A DNA stretch of 64,000 nucleotides from assembly GCA_946902875.1 (NCBI GenBank), contig OX336342.1:11711523-11775522 (forward strand). Direction: 5' to 3'. Of the stretch, positions 10,764-25,700 are shown one piece after another. Positions within the stretch are counted from its first letter, which is position 1. Each line of letters begins with the position of its first letter. The notes under the pieces are model-generated. The model was not told where the DNA came from, did no database searches, and saw only the letters and a list, made by a program, of their open reading frames with translations. Origin of the DNA: Nematopogon swammerdamellus. Lineage: Eukaryota > Arthropoda > Insecta > Lepidoptera > Adelidae. The position numbers were made by a program, and so were the translations under genes.

Positions 10764-13700
10764 GTAAAATGCATTGTTATACCTAGTAATGGTACAATGG
10801 AGTTATGACAGAGTTGTCTTGACGTTGCACGGCCTGCGGTGTAGAATGGTGTACGTACGCATATTTAAATCGTTGTTGGTGGAACGAAATCAAAGGATGA
10901 GACCGGTTTGGTGAGCAGATGCAACGATCACGTTCATATAAGCTATCTCTTTAGTTCAGTTCACTTTATACTTTACGCATTTTATAGTCACCAAGAGCTA
11001 CGTTTTATTGAGTTCACATAAATCATTTTCTTCGTATATTTAAATGCAGTGTTACCCCATTTTAATGTTTGCTTTCTAATATATGTGTTTTATTTTCTCT
11101 TTGTTACGATAATAGTTATACGTATAGTGGTGGTTTTTATTTTATTAATATTATTGAAGGTGTTTTAATAAATATACACAAAATGCACCTTCACAACCAT
11201 TCCTTTATAAAACTAGTTTTTCTTAAGCATATACTTAATAAAAGAGAACTAAATTGATATTATGAAAATAAGTTTAGGCAAAATATATCGATGTTATATT
11301 CAATAATATCAAGTGTATTGATATACGTTACGCGTTACTTTACCTTAAAAATCAGTTTATTTATCATAAAAAAATATTTATCAGAAAGAATGTATGCCAA
11401 AAAACTGCTACTATACCTACTGCTAAAAATGCTAAGCACATGTTCGACTCGTTCACGAGATAGCACATGCTGTCGGATAATTTTAATAGAGTTCAATGCA
11501 CAAATGATGTTATACATTTTCAGAATAACTCTCACTAGCATTGATACAATTATTCTGTTATCTATTAAAATATTTTTTTCTAATATTAATTATTTTCACC
11601 ATTTAGGTATCTACTTACTTTTTAGGGTCCCGTATCCGTACGGGATTTTACTTTAAAGGGCTGTGTCAACTCAGTACCACAAGGCGATAGAGTGATATGT
11701 TTATCTTAAAATGATCTCATAGAGTTACTGCATCTAATGGAATAATCACCATGCAATTCTGATTTGTAGTTTTTAGGGTTCCGTATCCTTAACGCCGTCA
11801 GTCCGTCTGTCCGTCGTTAAAGAGCCATAGCTTTTGAATCGTAATAAGTATGTGAAACCGGCCAATTGCGAGTCGGACTATACATACAAGCGAAAAACTT
11901 CTAACATAACTCTAAACTAAAAGAACATACAACAAATAATAAAAACTGGCCAATTGCGTAGTGGTACGGAACCCTCAGTGAGCGAGTTCGACTCGCACTT
12001 GGCCGGTTTTTATGTTTAGCGATATTACTTCGACTTGGTACCCGGATGAAACTTCTAGTTGATTAGTTAGGTACTTTAAAAAATGCAGCTTGTTTGAACG
12101 TCCGTCATAAGAAGTTTGCCGAGTGCTTAAATGCTTTTTTATCTTCTGACATTGATTGAACATTATTTTCATCTGACATTATTTTCCAGCGCGACGTATT
12201 CAAACTCTTTCAGAAAATGTCTAGTGAAAATACTTCAAATATTGTCTTTGCTATAAATAGAGCATTTCAAATATTGCGTTATCTTGTTCCACACGAACAT
12301 GCAAATAGGTATAACCGTTCGAGTTAAACTTGATAAATATTGTTCCACAGTCTACGGTGATACCTAATGAGATTCCGCCATTCATATTATGGATTTCGCT
12401 TAGAAAGTGTAGGTAGGTACTAGTGTTGAACCTAGATACTCGCGTAGCTAGTAGAATTGACAAAGAAATGTGATGACTCGTGGGACACCCGACAGAAATG
12501 AAGCTTCTTAAGACGATACCCATAGCTGCTTTGCATAGAAAAAGGTTGCACTGATAAATAACTAAACCACAAGCACAGAACACTATTGTTGTAGATTTTT
12601 AAATTTCATTACCATAATTTTTTTAAATTAAAAAACAACACCTACTTACGACCTTTTTCTATGCAAAGCAGCCAGCTATGGGTATCGTCTTAACGCTTTG
12701 TATTTAAAATTTAATTTCGCTCTGGATATTCCTATGCGATATTCATTTCAACTTACTTACGCGTTGACCAGCCAATGAGGAGCGTTGCAACTTTCGATCA
12801 TACTTTTGTGTGATTTCGCTATTTCTGATTTACATACATACATACATGGCCCCCGTGCCAAACGTGCGTTAAAAAGCTTCGCTTCAAAAATCATTATTTT
12901 GATGGTATAGAACGCATTTTTAAGAATTGGACAAAACAATTTTATGGAATGTTTTAGCAATGTATTAGCTACTACCTACCATTGTAATATGTGCATATTA
13001 TATAAGTGTTGACAACTCTTCGAGGAAGGGCAATTTTTTTATTTTACCGCTTAGATATAATATCTTGTATCATTTACTCTAAAATTTAAGCAGATTGAAA
13101 TTTCTACGACGCTTACCTGTACATTTTCTCTATAGATATATTAATTTCATGTCACTGTTTCTAGTAAGATCGCAATGGTCAGAGAACAGAGCGAGTAAAT
13201 ATAGGTTAATTTTTAAACGACTATGAGCCCACATTGATCATTCCAAAGCCGTACATAATATAATTCGCATTGATAAAATTGTCCGAATTTTAGTGACATA
13301 ACTTTACTCAGGACCGTCCCAAAAATAAATTTCTTAAATAGGTAAATCAAACACCAGTTTCTATTTTAAGGTTTTATTCACCGTCAAAACAATGGTCACA
13401 TAATAGTGATTACTCCCAAGTACTCGCACTTATATGCATTTTATTAAAATTCGTTTCGCCAAAATGTTATGATTTTGAAAATACATACTTGTTCCCCTCT
13501 CGCTCCTCAGTAGGAATATCTACCTATAATATGTATATAATATTTTTATGAGAACATGAAAAAATAATAAAATTACACATACACACACACACATGAATCG
13601 AAAAATAACCTAAAACTATCTCAGATTAACAAATTGAAACCCTAAATACCACAAAAGTTCTCAAACCTCCTCCATTCTGTCCTCCGAGAAGACGCTGAAG

Positions 13701-16700
13701 TAAAGTAGGTACCTCCTGAAGCAATTTTACAACTCGATGCGAACGGGAATGGTTAATCGATTAATTGGATTATGTAAAGTGAGGTTAGGTGAGGTAAGGT
13801 GGAAAATCCGCCCTGATAACGATCTGTTCCACAGCAGGAGGCGGATCGAGACTTGCATGAGTGCCGTCGCGACTCGCGATAGTCCACAATAGTGCCGTTC
13901 TCACGTACCGCAGTTGCAAGTGGAGCTGTAATTATCGCGTCGACGAACTATTCTTAGAATGTACATGTATGTAGGTAGATTACCTACAACTTTCCGCGCG
14001 AAACTTTTACTTGGCGCATCATTACATGTACAGAGGCAAACAATAGAACCATCTAAAGCGTATAACATATACCACGAGTGAGTACATAGCTGGTTTTGTA
14101 TAGGATATACCAAAATTATTTCAATGCACAATATCTGTATTTTTCCGTTGGTTTTTCTCTCACAGCCCTAAGTTTATATGTTTGAAATGAAATGAAATGA
14201 AACTATTGTCGACAGCATGCAAACAATAACAACTTACTATATAATAATATATAAACGTTTGCTTATAAGTAGCAATGGCTGATTTTAAGCTTAACCTAAA
14301 TTCTAATTAACAGTATAAGTAATAAACTTTAAATTATTTTAGCTTTTTATATTTTAAATATCAATTTTATTTAAACAAGGTATCATTAGAACTAGATAAA
14401 CATTTTATAAAATTAGTAGATGAATTTATTTATTCAACAGCAAAAACAGCAGTGCCTTAATGTCATTGAATTCAGTGCAATTTTGACTGTTTGGCAAGTA
14501 GATACCAACTTATTTTATAAAATTATAAAGTTAAGTATTTGCTTATGATACATGTAGACGAGAACGCAGAAGAAAATCTAATAATAATTCAATAAAAATA
14601 AGAGAAAAAAACATTTGTGAAAGATAAACAATGAACAATGAAATGAAATGTTTGAAATCTGGTTTGAAATTATTAAGATGATATTATACCTATTTCATTG
14701 CTTTGGTCGTGCTATTTACTTCCTTATTAGCACTGATCTATAGTACTAGATGACACTTTCACATACATCACACCCGTAAAAACATGTCATCGACCAAATC
14801 AGCTTTTTTCGTCTTATGTTCGCAAATACGATAGTGAGGATCATTAACATAGCATGAATGAGGTGGCTTGTAATCCGATCGTTTGAAAGTATGTATTTAT
14901 TCAAAAATTGCATGTGAAGGCGCACATTTGTTTACTGATAGGTAACATGTTTCGTCGCGCTTTTCCGCCACTAGTATTTAGTTCGGTGCTTATTAGTTCT
15001 TAAGGCGCTATAAAGGTACTTATTTTGTTTACTTCACAACACGTGTGCTTTCTGTATCATTTTGTTTTAACTGATTTAACAAAATACGTTTTTCAATCCG
15101 TCCCATTCTTTTTAACGGCATGTCTGGGAGTATCTGTGTGAGATTCTACGTCATTGTTTTGTCACGGGTAGATGCATTTGTTTATATATTACATTGGCTG
15201 AGTAGATCTCTATCTAAATTGTGGGAATTTTTTTTTGTCAAACTTCACTACAAACAGCTACAAATATTAAATTCAGTTTATATATATTTATTACTCGTAC
15301 TCGTTACCTATCTACTTTAGTAGTAATGTTTTTTTTATGTAAACTGACACGGTTTGCTACATCACCTACTACATCCGTGATTGCAGCCCACAATACCTTG
15401 GTGAACTAGGTGCCATGTCAGTGCTTCCTTTCGGTCGTGCCGGTTACACTGAATTGGACGGAAACACGAATTATTTAAATAGCCGTTTCTACCGACCTTT
15501 CATTCAGTGCGATCGATGGTAACAAACCAACCCGGGCGGGTTAAACCCTAAAACCTAGTAAGGAGTAATGGAGTCTACGTTTAATACTATACATACTTTG
15601 TTCCCGGTAAAAAATTAACCATATACCTACTCATATACTTGTGTATACTGTTTTGAAATATTTCATCTAGGCGTTTTGTATTGATCGAAATGTTGCATAT
15701 TCAAATTGCTATTTCATGTAGACTACGTTCGATTTAAATTAAATAAAGTCTGTTAGCACATCATACCTTCTTACCTCAAGCATTATTTGTATTGCATCAA
15801 CTCATTTAGCGTGCCTTATAATTTTTTATTAGTTCTGTGATACGTACGCACAATGTATAGACTGCTTATAGCTATGCTTACTTATAGTCTCAGGTACTAA
15901 CGCGGACGATGATGCTCTGTGGAACTAGCATCCCTTATTCCCTGCCACCCGTCCTATCTCCGCATGACTCGTCGCAGAGAGACTCGGCACCCTTTTGTTG
16001 TTAACATTGAGCTTTTGCAAACCCATCGGTTCTCTAAATCGTTTCTTTGTCTCGCCGGTACATAGTAGGGAGGGTGTGAACCTGTCTTCTAGCGAGTGTG
16101 TTTCCCTAATCATTTAATCTGGAGCCTAGAAACAGTCCGCAAATCTACTGGCATGGCACCTAACTAAGCGTGGTTTCGCGAGGAGAGGTTAGATTGACTC
16201 TGTGGACAGCACCATTGGTCTCTTGGTGCAGCCACTCATGTTGTTTTACATAAAAATAAATAAATAAAAAATCTAGAGAAAACGAGCCCTGCAGAACTCT
16301 ATAATATTACATTTGATAAATTGGTTTATTTGGCATACAATTTAACAACAGTGTCAATGATACTCGCAATCGCAATGATACGCACAGAACAGTGATCGGC
16401 GGCCGCCCCTACCAGCGCGCCTTTGTAGGGAGCAAGCTCTGTGATGGTAAGAAACAAAATAATGTTGGATTGTATCTACAGTTGGCACTGAGAGCACTAA
16501 CTCATACATAACTGTAAATTCTCAGTCCCACCGACGACCGAATAGTGTCTGACTCATTCGGGTTAGCTCACCCGCCCAAGCCACTAACCTAGTCTCCTAT
16601 TGTACGGAATCGTTAGAAAAAGTTTAAACTCTACAATGCTAATGACAAATGTTTTGAGGCTAATTTACACGTTGCGATCACTTTTGCGTTTTGAAGTAAA

Positions 16701-19700
16701 AACACTTAGATTTGTTTCATAATTCCGTTTGTTAAACAGAGACATGAACGATAAAGGCGGGTTATTGAAATGCTTAGAAAACATTTTATAGCGTCAGAAA
16801 ATAACCCGAGACCTCAGAACCTATTGTAGTGCAGAGGTGGTGCAGAGATAACTTGCAAAATAAGGATTTTTTTTATGGGAACTGACGACATACACGGGGA
16901 AAGATGCAGTGGGGCTATTCTTTTAAAGTACCGGCCCCACACGGTACTGACGAAAGGACTAACGAGTAGTACATTCGCAACACGGGTAAGCAGGGAGGGG
17001 CTTACGACCGAATGGCCATAGACGACACCTTATGGGTCTAACGACGCCCACGGACATTCGACTATAAAAATATCACTAAACATACTAACGAGGCTAAATT
17101 TTAGTTTCATTCAAATTCTTCTAACTAAATAGCTGTTATGTGATATGTCATTCCTTACTTACAAAATTAATAGATAACCCATAAAGTACGAAATACATTA
17201 GAAATACGAGTAGTTCAAATAATGATAACGACACAAATGGACCGTTTCAATATGCATGGAACGTAGCAAGGGCAGCGTCCTTCCATTAGGGCCACCTGTG
17301 CGTAACATTCCTCTGGCATTTGTATTGTTTGCCTTCTGTTCCACGAGGGTCGACACAAAACAAACACAGGTGCGTTCCATTTGGATTAGTTGCTACCATT
17401 GAAATATGTACCTAGAATAGTGTCAACAACACGTCGGGGAAACGAAAGAAAACTACAAAGACAAATTCGAACACATCGGCAGAATATCAGCGATAGATAG
17501 AATGCTCTCCCTTGCCCACATATTTTCCTCCAAGTATCCTTCAAAAGCTTCATGCACCTGTCTGGCCGGTATGGCATTCGCAACCCCCGCATACGCCAGA
17601 ATGTCCGTGGGCGCGTTAGACACCTTGTTGGTAGCGTGGCGCCACATGTCGCGCTTTCAATAAACAAAAATTACAAATAGATGAATGTCAGTCACATTTT
17701 TAGGTTTCCGTATCCCGTACGGAAGCCTATTACTAAGCCTCCGCCGTCCGTCCGTCCGTCTGTCCGAGGGTTGTATCTCTTGAACCGTAATAGGTAGCCA
17801 GTTGAAGTTTTCACAGAATATGTGTTACTATGGCGGATATAACAACAAATAATAAAAAAAAGAAAATGTTAAAAATTAAGGGCGGCTCCCATACAACAAA
17901 CGTACCGAATAATCTATTAGTCACACTACTGAATAATAGATGGCGCCACAGACTTTTATACATTGCATTCCTGAAAGACAAAAGATAGGCGGATAGATAC
18001 GGAAACCTCCGTGCGCGAGTAAAACTCGCACTTAACAGATTTTTTTAATCACGTATCTTCTGTCTGCTACAAATGAACTGCATGTCGAACAATGTAAAAT
18101 GCATGCAATATGATATGGCTATCCCGTTTCTGGGCATATATTTACTCGGCTACTACACTGTTTTTCTATCGACCTTTTCCTTCTACTCTACCTTAGAAGA
18201 TAGTTTTTGTGATTTGGTTGAATCCTTCTAAAAATAAAAACATTGTTATTTATTCATCACGATTACTCACGATTATACTATTAACGATATAACAGGATAT
18301 TCCTTCGCCGTTACGGTTGATGCGACTATTGATACTTTATTAGTAGGTATTTTATTAAAGTAAGTACATTCATTTTTCAGTTTTCGGATTAACAGCAGGT
18401 ATGATAAAGACTTACATAAAGTCGACGTTTCGCCCGCTACGTCGCGGGCTTCTTCAGGACCTGCGGGAGTTCCTGGAGCCGACACGTCTGGTGTCCGTTG
18501 TACCAGGCGTCAAGCTTCAGCTTCAGTTTGACGTCTGGTACAACGGACACCAGACGTGTCGGCTCCAGGAACTCCCGCAGGTCCTGAAGAAGCCCGCGAC
18601 GTAGCGGGAGAAACGTCGACTTATGTAAGTCTTTATCATACCTACTGTTAATCCGAAAACTTAAAAATAAATATAATTAATAAATAACAGAGTAAACTTA
18701 AAAACAATAGTAAAGTAAGTACGTTTTAAGTATATCGCTATAACCTCAAATATCGTTCCTACTTCCCAGTCTGTCTAATACGTAAGCACCTACACAGTAT
18801 AATATTATAGCCACAGTATAGTGATGCACCGAAACGGCTACATAAACTAGAGATGAGTATAAATTCAGATTTTTTTTCGCTCATGCCAAAACTGTAAATC
18901 ATATTGATTTAACTGTGAACATTTTCAGTTTTATTTCAGTCTCGCATAAGACAGCTCTGAAGGTTAAAAGACGTTGAAACGCGTATTATGTTTCGAACAG
19001 GTACTGTAGTGGGTACTGTGCATGCGTTCTGAGTTCCGGGTGTTGCGTGCGACCGCTTTTGGCTGCGCGGGAGTTCGTCGACCTTATTTTTTTTTTCGAC
19101 AAAATGGCGCCCACTTTTTGTAGAGACACTCTTCATTGCTTAATTCATACCGTTGAACTCTTTAATCTTGCTCGCGACCGGTTCGAGGATTCAGTTTATG
19201 TTCTGTTAATCGTTTTAATCGTGTGAATGTAAATGCGTTAGTGCTCTCGACGAGTTGAGAGTCTGAAGTAGAAGTTGAGTGTCCCTTAAGTTTTAAAATA
19301 AACATTGGATAATTGAATAAAAATAATTAGGGTGGATCAACTTTTTCTTGTAACGTGAAAACCAGCTGCAAAGTCAAATAAAAAAAAATTATTGCAATTT
19401 ATTACTTAGTTGAAAATCAATAAGTATAAAATACTTGGTTTATAGGCAATTGAAAAAAAAAGTATATATAAAAGTATATTTAAAATAAAAACTAACCAAA
19501 TTTTTAGGGGTGACCCAGGGGACAATTTTGTCCCCAGTTTTGTATGGTAAAAAGGGGGTGTCCTCAATATATTTGTCAACCAAAATTAAAAAAAAATTAC
19601 TCAAAATTATTTGTGCAGGTTCTTTCTTATTGATCAATTTTTTATCTGAGAGTCGCTGTTACTATTAAGATGAACTGTACTGTACTACTGTACTGAACTG

Positions 19701-22700
19701 AACTGTAACTATGAATTTATCAATATAATATCCTTTTTTTCAGACAATACCAAAAATAAGAAAAAGTTGATCCACCAAAAAATCATGTGTATGAACTACA
19801 CAGGAATTACAAAGGATATCTTTCGTAGGAGACTATTTTCGGAATTGTGGTTTATATAACAAATTAAGAAAACATGATTTTGATCGAACCTTTATTAATT
19901 TTCCTGGAAAATGTCCGTGAACATGAGCCCATAGGGGGCGCGAATAAAAAAATTTGTTGGTGGCCCTGCAATATTATAGCCTAAAGAAGAATTTGGTCTT
20001 CCTTTACTGGTACGTCTCAGTGGAAACGGTGCTATAGTGTTCGTCAATAGAAGGCTATGTGGTGGTGGTGGTGGTGTGATGTGGTGCGACGGGTGAAAGC
20101 TGCACAGTAGATGTGTAGATGGTGAGATAGTGTGTAGGTAGATAGGTAGGTATTAGGTAACGCGGCGGAGGCGGAGGCTGTGCTCAAGCCCTCGTCAGCT
20201 AGTCTGCATTGACGCGGTGAACCACGAGTCCCGCTCTCGAACTCCCTCTCTCTACCTATCCATATTCTGTAGGATGCCTCTGGTGATAATTTGCAGCCGT
20301 TAACCGTGTGTGGCCCGATACGTGAAAATAATAATCCCACTGCATTTCTCCCATTGCATGTCGTAAAAGGCAATTAAGGAATAAGAAGACCAGACGGCCC
20401 TATGGAAGTCGACGGATGTAAGCGGTTTGGGGGCCGACCGGCTCATTCGGAAGCCAAGTTTAATATATAAGTGATCACTCACTATGCATAGAGCAACTGC
20501 AATTTAAATTGGCTCTCTATTCTAGGACATTCACTCTCTATTCTAGGACATTCACTGTCTATTCTAGGACATGCACTATCTATTCTAGGATATTCACTCT
20601 CTATTCTAGGAAATTCACTGTCTATTCTAGGACATTCACTGTCTATTCTAGGATATTCACTGTCTATTCTAGGACATTCACTGTCTATTCTAGGACATTC
20701 ACTCTCTATTCTAGGAAATTCAATCTCTATTCTAGGACATTCACTCTCTATTCTAGGACATTCACTCTTTATTCTAGGATATTCAGTCTATTCTAGGATA
20801 TTCACTCTCTATTCTAGGACATTCACTGTCTATTCTAGGACATTCACTGTCTATTCTAGGATATTCACTGTCTATTCTAGGACATTCACTGTCTATTCTA
20901 GGACATTCACTCTCTATTCTAGGAAATTCAATCTCTATTCTAGGACATTCACTCTCTATTCTAGGACATTCACTCATTATTCTAGGATATTCTGTCTATT
21001 CTAGGATATTCACTCTCTATTCTAGGACATTCACTGTCTATTCTAGGACATTCACTGTCTATTCTAGGACATTCACTGTCTATTCTACGAAAATCACTGT
21101 CTATTCTAGGACATTCGCTCTCTATTCTAGGACATTCACTGTCTATTCTAGGACATTCACTCACTATTCTAAGACATTCACTCTCTATTCTAGGACATTC
21201 ACTCTCTATTCTAGGATATTCACTCTCTATTCTAGGACATTCGCTCTCTATTCTAGGACATTCGCTCTCTATTCTAGGACATTCACTCTCTATTCTAGGA
21301 CATTCACTGTCTATTCTAGGACTTTCGCTGTCTATTCTAGGAAATTCGCTGTCTATTCTAGGACATTCGCTCTCTATTCTAGGACATTCGCTCTCTATTC
21401 TAGGACATTCACTCTCTATTCTAGGATATTCACTCTCTATTCTAGGACATTCGCTGTCTATTCTAGGAAATTCGCTGTCTATTCTAGGACATTCGCTCTC
21501 TATTCAGGACATTCGCTCTATTCTAGGAAATTCGCTCTCTATTCTAGGACATTCGCTCTCTATTCTAGGACATTCACTCTCTATTCTAGGACATTCACTC
21601 TCTATTCTAGGACATTCACTCTCTATTCTAGGATATTCACTCTATTCTAGGACATTCACTCTCTATTCTAGGACATTCGCTGTCTATTCTAGGAAATTCG
21701 CTGTCTATTCTAGGAAATTCGCTCTCTATTCTAGGACATTCGCTCTCTATTCTAGGACATTCGCTTTCTATTCTAGGACATTCGCTGTCTATTCTAGGAA
21801 ATTCGCTGTCTATTCTAGGACATTCGCTCTCTATTCTAGGATATTCGCTCTCTATTCTAGGACATTCGCTCTCTATTCTAGGACATTCGCTCTCTATTCT
21901 AGGACATTCACTCTCTATTCTAGGACATTCACTGTCTATTCTAGGACTTTCGCTGTCTATTCTAGGAAATTCGCTGTCTATTCTAGGACATTCGCTCTCT
22001 ATTCTAGGACATTCGCTCTCTATTCTAGGACATTCACTCTCTATTCTAGGATATTCACTCTCTATTCTAGGACATTCGCTGTCTATTCTAGGAAATTCGC
22101 TGTCTATTCTAGGACATTCGCTCTCTATTCAGGACATTCGCTCTATTCTAGGAAATTCGCTCTCTATTCTAGGACATTCGCTCTCTATTCTAGGACATTC
22201 ACTCTCTATTCTAGGACATTCACTCTCTATTCTAGGACATTCACTCTCTATTCTAGGACATTCACTCTATTCTAGGACATTCACTCTCTATTCTAGGACA
22301 TTCGCTGTCTATTCTAGGAAATTCGCTGTCTATTCTAGGAAATTCGCTCTCTATTCTAGGACATTCGCTCTCTATTCTAGGACATTCGCTGTCTATTCTA
22401 GGAAATTCGCTGTCTATTCTAGGACATTCGCTCTCTATTCTAGGATATTCGCTCTCTATTCTAGGATAACCTAGAGTTTGCGTGTTATTTCAGAAAGTTT
22501 TATGGTCAAATTTCTTGATCTATTGGTACTGAAATATTATGTATATAACTTAAAGGAAAATTTATATTCCTAAAATCACCAACCGTGCCTAGTAACTAGT
22601 ACCCGTGTTAGTACTCTCACACGGGGATATTGTTCATTAGCTTTGGAATTATGTTATGTAGTATTTGTTTTGTATGTGTGCTATGTAAGGATGACTGAAA

Positions 22701-25700
22701 TGTTATCTAAATATTCCCACCAGAAATAATAATTAATAATATACATACATATGTGTATACTTAGGTATTGGTTGTGGATTGATAGCATAATTTAAAATTG
22801 ATAATTGGCTAATTTATCTCACTCACCTTATTATGACCTATACAAAGCAACGAGATCTGCAAATGTTTCGTCTATAGAACGGTAAACTCTTGGAACGCTC
22901 TTTCTACCTAAGATATTATTTCCTCTCAAGTACCTACAGTATCGGTTCCTTCAAAAGGGCGTGAATAGGCACCTGTCAGGCCAGCATGGCATTCGCAAAC
23001 CCCGCATACGACCTGAATGTCGTCGAATGTCTGTTGACGTCGCTAGACACTTTATGGGTGCCACATGTCATTAAAAAACAAAAGTCGGTTAAGTTGAAAC
23101 ACTCTCAACTCTCTGGCCTAGATAACACATTCTGTCTAGACAAGCTGTGCGCAGTAGTTATATGTATACCTCCGTAGGCGGCTCACTGAGCGTGGTTTCG
23201 CGAGGAGAGGGGTTTTTGGCTCTGTCGACTGTACCATTGGTCCCTCGATACAGCCACCCATGTCGGTTCACATAAAAAAAATCCTTAGTAAATATATAAA
23301 AATAGAAGCGAGATCAATAGTTATACGCAAAGAGAATATAACCGCTTGGTATACGAGCAGACCAATGATTCTGAATAATGCAAATTTAAATAGATTTTCC
23401 ATCTTCGAGGCAGTTTAACTTGGGGCTCGCTCTCTCTGTCAGCGTTCATAAGCTCCCCAGAAACCGGAGACCTTGGTACCAGCCTGTCCGAGCACCAGTG
23501 GCGGCGGAGGAGCATCGACGTAGCGAGCGACCTCACGAAATCTACCTGCCGCTAACTTAGCCGGCTCATTTTATGTCCCTTGTCTTGTCCCTAGCACTAG
23601 CGAGCGAGTGACACCACTGCAGTCGGTGACGCAATAATTATTTCTGATAATGTATAAACACAACCCGAAATATTGACGACAATTTTTTTATAGCAACCTC
23701 TAAATAAAATAAAAATAATTAAATTGCTGCTTGCTCAAACTTAGCATTCATGTTATGTCACCGATCACGCTAGTGGATGTGTTTATTAGGTATATGAAAT
23801 AGATACGTATGTAACCGAAACTAAAGATATTGATATTCGTCTAACATAATTAAAACTTAATTAGATTTTTTTGAAATCTGTGCCAAAATTCTAAATTTCG
23901 TATGTGTAATTAATTGGATGGAAGCAGTGCCAGCTGCTATGCTACACACAATCTATGAGAAAATGCACAATGTCAACTGATCTACAAATTTGATATAATT
24001 TCTACATATTTGGCTACTCCAAATATGTTTGGGCTTGGACAAAAGAATTGTTGGGAAAATTATGAAACCGGTGAATTAATCATCATCGCAATCAACATCG
24101 CAAGAACAAAGAGATCGAGTTAATTTCAGCATAATTCTAATGATTCCAGGCAGGGTATCATAAGGCAAAAGTCAACGAAAGACCCCACCGAGCATTACTA
24201 TAAAGAACTTTAATAAGATCAAAGGTCAGAACGGACGACGACGTTACCATTGCAGGCAGACGACGAAATTAGTCACGCAGTTTCTAGGGACATACCCAGA
24301 CAGACATATTTTGGTTGACATCGATTTCCCTTCAATGACATACGTATACCTAGTTCATAATGTTTTTTTAGTATATTTGAGTAAACATTTCGCTTTGCGG
24401 CCTTGCCTATCGCGTACTTAGTGACTTTTGGATATTTATAGCTTACTAATTCAATAAGCATAATCTTACATACCTAAACAGCTTGAATAAAGGCAAATCG
24501 ATAAACGAATTACATAGTCAAACGTATACCTACATAAATGTCGATTTTCTCCATCCAAATTTTCAATGCGCGATTCATTGAGGCGAAACTTCACGCAATC
24601 CACACATCACAACAATGTGCGAAGAATTTATCGAAGAATTTATAAAAATACTAACTAAAAAAAGTAACTGAAAAAATAAAATATGGTCATTATCTTTCGC
24701 TTTCCCATCGCTTCGCAGAAAACATTTCGTCGGCACATTTGCGACTAAAACTGTCTCTATTCGTAATTTTTAATTGTTTTTTTCCACATGCGTACATATT
24801 ATCACGCGTATCATTTTTAAACCCCGACGAAAAAAGAGGGGTGTTATTATAACTTTAACGTGTGTGTGTATGTGTGTGTCTGTCTGTGGCATCGTATGTA
24901 GCTCCCAAACAAATGGACAGATTTGGATGCGGTTTTTTTATTAGAAATCTGATTTAATCGAGATGGTTGTTAGCTACGTATATTTCTAATCAAGTAATTA
25001 AGTACCTAATTAAAAAATAATTATTTGAAAAAATGGACCGATTTGCATGCGGTTTATTTTAAAAAGCTTGAAGTAAAAGTTAAATTACAAATTTTAAAAA
25101 CTCCCGACCTTTAAAAAGTCAAAAATAATGTCCTTACTTAAAGGAGTCGGGAGACCGCTAAGTAAATTCCCGCGCAGCTCTGAGTGTTAATATTTTATTT
25201 ACTTAGCGGTCCCCCGACTCCTTTAAGTAAGTAAATGTAAATTATTTTTGATTTTTTAGGGGTCGGGCGTTTTTTAAATTTATAATTTAACTTTTGTAAA
25301 ATAGCGACCCCGCTTCCTCCTACTAAATTTAGAGTATCAATGTGCAGAGTCGATCGGAACAACATATTATTCTCCTAGCTCGTACGTAGATGTATGTACG
25401 TGATAAAGCCATTACTTATCCAAACAACTCTTGTTTGCTTCCTAAACATTGATCGATGCATGCAATTATTTTAATATCCCTGCAACAATATCTACTTATT
25501 TCGTCGTTCTATAATTTCTCAACTTTTCCAACAACAATGTTTCCTTTACGATCGCATTTCCTGTTTACGTTTATTGTCAAAGTTGGAAGCAACTTCACTT
25601 TAATTCCAGCTCAATGGCAATGAAATATTCGTTCTGACATTTCCATAGTAAACAACATTTTCTTTCTAGGGGTAGCAGTTAAAAACGTCGAAGCAAAAAA

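Noticed and set aside
10937..10962. TATA box plus initiator (TATAAG ... TTCAGTT)
   Set aside because: Spacing of about 21 bp from TATA to the initiator A is too short, and it lies within intron 1 downstream of the coding start.
17386..17667. 93-codon minus-strand frame as a gene
   Set aside because: The plus strand carries a recognisable LINE ORF2 C-terminus, so the minus frame is a shadow.
20509..21164. Long frames with heptad repeats (YSRTFTL, SECPRIE) suggesting repetitive proteins
   Set aside because: They arise because the 21-bp satellite unit is divisible by three; no gene signals surround them and other parts of the array break the frame.
20513..22467. CRISPR-like regular repeats
   Set aside because: There are no unique spacers; units are directly adjacent and the DNA is eukaryotic.
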